A stretch of DNA of 19,366 nucleotides. Origin: JANQKX01 sp039028695. GTDB lineage: Bacteria > Pseudomonadota > Alphaproteobacteria > Kiloniellales > Kiloniellaceae. Position numbers and translations under genes: made by a program. The stretch is from NCBI GenBank assembly GCA_039028695.1, contig JBCCHN010000099.1, positions 1-19,366 of the forward strand, in the 5' to 3' direction. Positions 15,382 to 19,366 of the stretch are shown here, piece after piece. The notes beneath the pieces are model-generated. The model did not search any database, was not told the origin of the DNA, and saw only the letters and a program-made list of their open reading frames with translations. Every line of letters begins with the position of its first letter. The stretch's first letter is position 1.

Positions 15382-15520
15382 GTTTCCTTTGGCGCGACTC
15401 TTATGTGAGTGTTACCAGAAAATTGAGAGAGGTGTATCTGCTGACAATTGGCAATTTTCGATGCAGAGATGCTGAAAACTGAGAGCGTTTCATTGAGATC
15501 CCTAGGTAAGGAGCATCGCG

Positions 15521-16555
15521 GTGACGGAGCGGCAGTTTTGGAACGAAGAGATAGAGACCATGGCGCCGGCGGCTCTGCGCCGGCTAGAGGCTAAGCGCTT
15601 AAAGACCTTTGTGGAGTACATCTATAAAGCCAGTCCTTATTATAAGTGGGTTTTCGATCAAGCTGACATGGCGCCGGGCGATATCAAAAAGACGGACGAT
15701 ATCGGTGACCTCCCCCTTATGGAGAAGAGTGATCTCTTGAGAGCCCAACGCGATGGTGCGTTTATCGGTCTCAATCAGTGTGCTCTCTTTGAAAAGATTG
15801 TCAGACTTTCAGGCACGGAAAGCGGCGCCGGCAACTTTTTGCGCATGGCCTGGACGCAAAACGATATCGACGTGCAAAACGAAATGGGCGCGCGAGCACT
15901 GTGGACCATGGGGTGCCGGCCCGCGCACCTGGTCGTCAACTGTACCCGTTACGGGCTTAATGCGAACGGCATGATGATCCAACAGGCAGTCGAGACCGCG
16001 GGCGCGACAGCCGTGGCTTATGGCGATGGAGGGGTAAGAGACCTGTTCGATCTCTTGAACGGTATGATGCGCGATGTGATCCTTTTGGGTACACCCGGCT
16101 ATGCCAGTCTACTGGCCGATCTGGCACAAGACGAAGGCTTAGGTCTTAAGGCCTTCGGCCTACGCCGGGGCTTTTTGATCGGACAGGGCGCCCGGGCCAT
16201 GCCAGGGGACCGCCGTGAGCTGCAGGACCAATTCGGCATGGAAACACGCGATGTCTACCACGTGCCCGAGCTTGGCCTTTATAGTGGCGAATGCGGCCAG
16301 GGCGAAGGCCTGCACTTCGGCGGAGGCGGACATATTCTCGTGCAGTTGATTCACCCCAGCAGCGGCCAGTCGGCCACATGGGAAGACGGTGCCTGCGGCG
16401 AGATGGTCTACACTACACTGACCCGCCAGGCCTGTCCGCTGTTACGCCTGCGTTCCGGTCAGCACGTCCAGATTTTTACCGAACCCTGTGCTTGTGGCCG
16501 CACCAGCTTTCGCTTTCGCTCATTGGTTCCAGGCCACAATCACCGAACCGATTAA
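15521..16555 (+). CDS. Divergent, short PaaK/CapK-like adenylate-forming protein
   Basis: A 344-residue relative of phenylacetate-CoA ligase. PaaK-like landmarks are the N-terminal RLKTFVEYIYKASPYYKWVF, LPLMEKSDLL, GLLG-type LLGTPGYASLLADLA, MVYTTLTRQACPLLRLRSGQ and the PCACGRT zinc-like cysteines (323, 325). Key motifs are altered. The ATP-loop SSGTTGxPT is LSGTESGAG (96-104), the YGLSE-type motif is YHVPELG (246-252), and the conserved Asp of RYRTGD is Gln314. The C-terminal AMP-binding subdomain, about 90 residues in PaaK, is missing: the protein stops soon after CGRT. It starts at GTG with AAGGAG eight bases upstream. It may be a partial-reaction adenylase, bind without catalysis, or use another acceptor. 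Its end overlaps the convergent DUF4956 gene by four bases. Confidence 0.75.
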   Translation: MTERQFWNEEIETMAPAALRRLEAKRLKTFVEYIYKASPYYKWVFDQADMAPGDIKKTDDIGDLPLMEKSDLLRAQRDGAFIGLNQCALFEKIVRLSGTESGAGNFLRMAWTQNDIDVQNEMGARALWTMGCRPAHLVVNCTRYGLNANGMMIQQAVETAGATAVAYGDGGVRDLFDLLNGMMRDVILLGTPGYASLLADLAQDEGLGLKAFGLRRGFLIGQGARAMPGDRRELQDQFGMETRDVYHVPELGLYSGECGQGEGLHFGGGGHILVQLIHPSSGQSATWEDGACGEMVYTTLTRQACPLLRLRSGQHVQIFTEPCACGRTSFRFRSLVPGHNHRTD

Positions 16556-17244
16556 AAATCAACCGTATCGGATAGAGCAACCGTGGTCAGGTTCGCCAAC
16601 GCGGGAGATTGGGCCAGCCGCTGGGTGATCTGACCCACGCTGGCCCCCGGTTTGAGGCGCAAAACGTAGGACAATTCCACACCCCGATCTTCATCCGCCT
16701 GAGCCACGTTCATGAGCTGATAGTCCTTAACGTAATCGCGCAGACCTGTCGCAACGGCATCTTCCGCCTCCCCCAAATCCTCGGCCCGAAGACGCAAGAG
16801 GTACTTCTGCACTTCCGAAAAATAATTTTCCGACAGGCGGTAGTACAAGAGGATCAAGGCCGCAATCAGGAGCGTCGCCAAAATTGCCATGGCCAGCTTG
16901 CCCGTGCCCATGGCCAGCCCGGAAATCAGGGCAAAAAAGACAAAGGTGATATCTCGGGTATCTTTAATGGGCGTGCGAAAACGGATAATGGACAGGGCGC
17001 CGGCTAAAGCAAAGGCCCGCGCAACCGACTCGCCGATGGCAATAATAATCAGTGTCGAAATGGTGGTCAAAAAGACCAAGGTGAACATGAAGGTCCGGGC
17101 ATAGGAAAAGCCCCGATAGGTGACCTTGTAGGTCCAGGCGATGATCAGCCCCATGACAAAGCCGACGAGGATTTGGATCAAGATATGAACAAGACTGGTC
17201 TGCCCAATGGGCACCGCCGCCATGGCCTCATTCAAAAAATCCAT
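16552..17244 (-). CDS. DUF4956 membrane protein of the VTC-associated group
   Basis: A 230-residue inner-membrane protein with about four helices (20-40, 52-72, 75-88 and 100-135) and a soluble C-terminal domain (about 140-230). The central block ARAFALAGALSIIRFRTPIKDTRD, seen here as FALAGALSIIRFRTPIKD then RDITFVFFALISGLAMGTG, is the hallmark of DUF4956. The tail has a beta-alpha-beta, ACT- or MgtC-tail-like look (GVELSYVLRLKPGASVGQI). The ribosome site AAGGAAGG lies before the ATG. DUF4956 is repeatedly found beside VTC-domain polyphosphate polymerases; here the VTC gene is 61 bases upstream on the same strand. Its role is not established; it may supply a membrane partner or channel for polyphosphate. 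Confidence 0.87.
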   Translation of the reverse strand: MDFLNEAMAAVPIGQTSLVHILIQILVGFVMGLIIAWTYKVTYRGFSYARTFMFTLVFLTTISTLIIIAIGESVARAFALAGALSIIRFRTPIKDTRDITFVFFALISGLAMGTGKLAMAILATLLIAALILLYYRLSENYFSEVQKYLLRLRAEDLGEAEDAVATGLRDYVKDYQLMNVAQADEDRGVELSYVLRLKPGASVGQITQRLAQSPALANLTTVALSDTVDF

Positions 17245-17305
17245 AATCCTTGCCTTCCTTTAAGTGGCCTCAACCGGCGAATACTATGATCAAGAGGGCC
17301 CCGTT

Positions 17306-18094
17306 TTAGTCACGCCACTGGAGTCCCGCCAAGACATCATCGTTTACCGGCTTGATGGGCATAAGCGCCAGGTGGTATGGCCGGCTGCGCAAGATCATGT
17401 TGATGGACTCTCCGTATTTCGAAAAGGTGGCAACCGGCAGGTTCCAGCGACGCACCAGGTCCCGTTGCCAAATCGGCAAGCTCCGCTGAAATTTGAACTC
17501 CAAGACGGAGTAGCGGCGGGTAATCAGGCTTTTCCCCGCCTTGCGGTTTTCCAGGAAAGTAGACAGGCGCGGGGCCGCTTGCCCGTAAACGGGACCGTCC
17601 ATGGTGACGCGATAGGCCTCATCCTGGAAGGCTTGGCGTTGATACTCCACGATTGATTTGGGGGCAAAGTCGTGGCCGGCCAAGAGCATGGGAAGAGACT
17701 CCAAGCCGCTATCGACATAGCCCTCGCGGGTCAGCCGATCCAAATCGGACAGGCCCCCTTCTACCCGTTCCTTCCAAACCAAATCGCCCAGCTTCCACTT
17801 AACCTCAAGAAACCCTCTATCGTCAGTTTGAAGCGTTCCACCGGCCTCATCCCCATAGGCACGCAGGCGCAGTTTAAATCGCCGGCGCACGCCATCCTTC
17901 TTGAGCCGATAGGCCACCAGGTCATCACTGTCGTAGTAAAGGCTGCGCACCCGATACCCCGCCGGTGCCACGGGATCGGGTGGCAAGAGGGCCGATAGCC
18001 AATCAATGATTTCGGCACGGATGTCCGGATGGACCAGAAGTTTCACCTCCCGGCGCCAGCGCTTGTCAGGTACGGCGCGCCCCACGGGATCCAT
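17306..18094 (-). CDS. VTC-domain protein (polyphosphate polymerase domain)
   Basis: A 262-residue protein with the tunnel-shaped VTC domain, which in yeast Vtc4 makes polyphosphate from ATP. Conserved strands with inward-facing basic and acidic residues are visible: RREVKLLV (about 14-21), VRSLYYDSDDL (50-60), FKLRLRAYGD (73-82), GFLEVKWKLGD (94-104), VEYQRQAF (149-156), YRVTMDGPV (161-169), VLEFKFQRSLPIW (197-209) and FSKYGESIN (224-232). No transmembrane segment is present, so membrane attachment would come from DUF4956. The ATG at 18094 has GGAGG about ten bases upstream and lies one base after the stop of the beta-helix frame. The longer open frame to 18181 is not used. Activity is inferred from the fold, since bacterial members are little tested. 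Confidence 0.86.
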   Translation of the reverse strand: MDPVGRAVPDKRWRREVKLLVHPDIRAEIIDWLSALLPPDPVAPAGYRVRSLYYDSDDLVAYRLKKDGVRRRFKLRLRAYGDEAGGTLQTDDRGFLEVKWKLGDLVWKERVEGGLSDLDRLTREGYVDSGLESLPMLLAGHDFAPKSIVEYQRQAFQDEAYRVTMDGPVYGQAAPRLSTFLENRKAGKSLITRRYSVLEFKFQRSLPIWQRDLVRRWNLPVATFSKYGESINMILRSRPYHLALMPIKPVNDDVLAGLQWRD

Positions 18095-18095
18095 A

Positions 18096-18575
18096 CTAAA
18101 AGGCCTCCCCTTGCCACCGCACCGCCCGTTCTGGGGTGCCGGGATCTTGCAGGATATCCTGACCATTATCGTCGAACTCAACTGCCGCCAGGGTCACGCT
18201 CATCCCGTTACGATTGGTCTCTTCCCAATGGACATGAACCGCAGTCGCGCTGCGAGCGACGCGACTCTCTGTGAATGTGACTTGGGAATCATCGCTGATC
18301 CGCAGACCCTTGCGGGCTCCGTTAATGGTGATCCCGGACAAACTTGCCAAGGATCGCCGTTTCGCAACGATGGCATCGCTTCCGCGCGAATTGAAGGCAG
18401 CGCCGCTGACGCGCACATTACTATCTTGCAAATAGAGGCCATCACCCAATGCGTTGCTCACCGACAGATCTTGCACGCTTGTTGCGGAGGATTCGAGATA
18501 AACCCCCCTACCCCTTTTCAGCGCACGTGGGACCTCCGCAAAACAGGCATGGAGTAGCAGCTTTGCTTTGTGATT
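18096..18575 (-). pseudogene. Truncated right-handed parallel beta-helix protein (3' fragment)
   Basis: About 159 codons are open after an upstream TGA at 18576-18578. The visible repeat pattern (RGVYLESSATSVQDLSVSN, GDGLYLQDSNVRVSG, GITINGARKGLRISDDSQV, TAVHVHWEETNRN) has G-x-x-I/L/V-x-x-S rungs of about 22-25 residues, as in Beta_helix/pectate-lyase-like proteins. There is no ATG in the frame; GTG at 18476 could start translation but lies within the repeats. The protein is therefore missing its 5' part. The upstream boundary coincides with the end of the broken monooxygenase gene. Its stop is one base before the VTC start, so it was the preceding gene of the VTC-DUF4956 cluster, where such beta-helix proteins, often with CotH, would be expected. 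Confidence 0.65.
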
Positions 18576-18592
18576 TCATGAGCTTTCGAATT

Positions 18593-19366
18593 CTATGAAA
18601 GTTTGCCGCTGGACGCCATCGGCAGGTGCACGGTCCAAGTGTCTTTGTCGTTCTGGGAAATGACGGTCCATCCTGCTGCCGATTGCAGATGCCAGGCGGT
18701 CCCATAACGTTCGAACAACGCAAGGTCCGGCGATGTCCAGTGGATCATGAACATGGCCCGGGGTTTTTCCGACCCTTCTGCGGGCTCGCCACGAGCGGTG
18801 TCCAGATAGTTGTGGTGGTCTTCCCCGTGCTGCATAAAGTCCGCCGGGGTGATGGTGTTGATGGGTATCCCGAGCGTCCGGCGTGTAACGCTGCTGGCGC
18901 CATCACAACCAGCCAGATACTGGCAGCGGACTTCTTGGAGCTCGCCGCTGACGGTGTGCTTGATGGTGGCGGTGACACCCTCTGAGTCCTGCACAAACGA
19001 CTCCAGGCCCCAGCCGAACCGGACATCGATATGCGGGCAGTTTTGTTCGATGTGTTGTTTGAGCACCGGTTCCAGGTCTACCTGGGAAATTCGCATGCTG
19101 GGCTCGCAGGCCATGCTGCCGTCGTTCAGAGCGCGCAACTGGGCGCGCCGGTCGTTTACGCTGGGATAGTCAAAGCGAGCAACCACAAAGCCGTCGAGCT
19201 TGTCGATACAGATGACCGACAAGATGTGGTCCTCAGGTACCGCAGCCGTGCGCAGTGCATCGATCACCCCCACACGTCGGAATAAATCCATGCTGCGCCC
19301 GTTGTTATTTTCCATATTCGTGTGTCGGGTGGTGGTCTCGTTGCGCTAGATCAGAATCTCGTCAAC
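18593..19366 (-). pseudogene. Broken FAD-dependent aromatic monooxygenase (PheA/TfdB family), 5' end outside window
   Basis: Related to flavoprotein hydroxylases that act on phenolic or polyketide aromatics. Homology runs from the window edge: VDEILI, then an in-frame TAG at 19346-19348, then RNETTTRHTNMENNNGRSMD, where the family reads LIERN and so a Glu codon has probably become a stop. The body then contains FRRVGVIDALR, MRISQVDLEPVLKQHIEQN and the FAD/NAD(P)H-binding Asp-Gly motif YLAGCDGASSVTRRTLGIP, ending at WTVISQNDKDTWTVHLPM before a stop at 18593-18595. Family members exceed 500 residues and continue with a GD motif (LAGDAAHxxxP) that is absent here. Thus the gene lacks its C-terminal half. 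Both lesions imply a non-functional remnant, barring errors at the contig end. Confidence 0.72.

Noticed and set aside
18006..18557. 183-codon plus-strand frame over the VTC and beta-helix genes
   Set aside because: The opposite strand carries clear VTC and beta-helix sequence patterns; this frame has none.
18508..18723. Short minus-strand frame across the breakpoint as a new fusion gene
   Set aside because: It is out of frame with both the monooxygenase and the beta-helix and has no domain.
1..19366. CRISPR arrays, tRNA/rRNA genes, insertion sequences, prophage or toxin-antitoxin genes
   Set aside because: I saw no regularly spaced repeats, tRNA-like cloverleaf with a TTCGA arm, transposase or phage motif; a formal search was not possible.

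Overview
The window looks like part of a proteobacterial, probably alphaproteobacterial, chromosome. Nearly all genes are tightly packed and of moderately high GC. They include a YejA-type peptide-binding protein, a WcaJ/ExoY-type sugar transferase, and paired DUF4956/VTC genes. I see no rRNA, tRNA, CRISPR array, transposase or phage gene. This placement is inferred from gene families only.

Left third (1-5844), nitrogen and guanidino metabolism. A creatinase cut by the window edge, with every active-site residue I could place intact, is followed by a class I methyltransferase; both read rightward. They converge on a leftward operon made of an arginine deiminase/amidinotransferase-superfamily enzyme, ornithine aminotransferase, and a GMC flavoprotein oxidoreductase. 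Arginine or another guanidino compound could be turned to ornithine and then glutamate semialdehyde by the operon. Creatine would be split to sarcosine and urea by the first gene.

Middle (5845-9661), cell surface. About 1.1 kb without a large gene contains an AT-rich tract, a probable 57-residue membrane protein too short for most gene callers, and three inverted repeats. It leads into a polyprenyl-phosphate sugar transferase that would start exopolysaccharide synthesis. A membrane-anchored protein with a C-terminal peptidoglycan-binding domain follows.

9688-13365. A leftward M24-fold hydrolase has lost all five metal ligands, as creatinase-type and ectoine-hydrolase-type enzymes do. It is divergent from a small lipoprotein gene overlapping by one base a YejA-like periplasmic peptide-binding protein. 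No YejBEF permease genes are present.

13102-18578, envelope and polyphosphate-related genes. A VanZ-family membrane protein overlaps a small lipoprotein gene (ATGA). Next come a DUF4399 secreted-protein gene with a frameshift, and a short, divergent PaaK-like adenylate-forming protein. This ends tail to tail with a leftward cluster of a parallel beta-helix fragment, a VTC-type polyphosphate polymerase domain protein, and DUF4956. VTC and DUF4956 genes recur together in bacteria.

Right edge (18593-19366). An aromatic-ring FAD monooxygenase gene is broken twice: an in-frame TAG near its N-terminus and an abrupt end after about 260 visible codons. The beta-helix gene next to it has lost its 5' part at the same place, so a deletion or rearrangement breakpoint (or assembly chimera) lies near 18,580-18,610.
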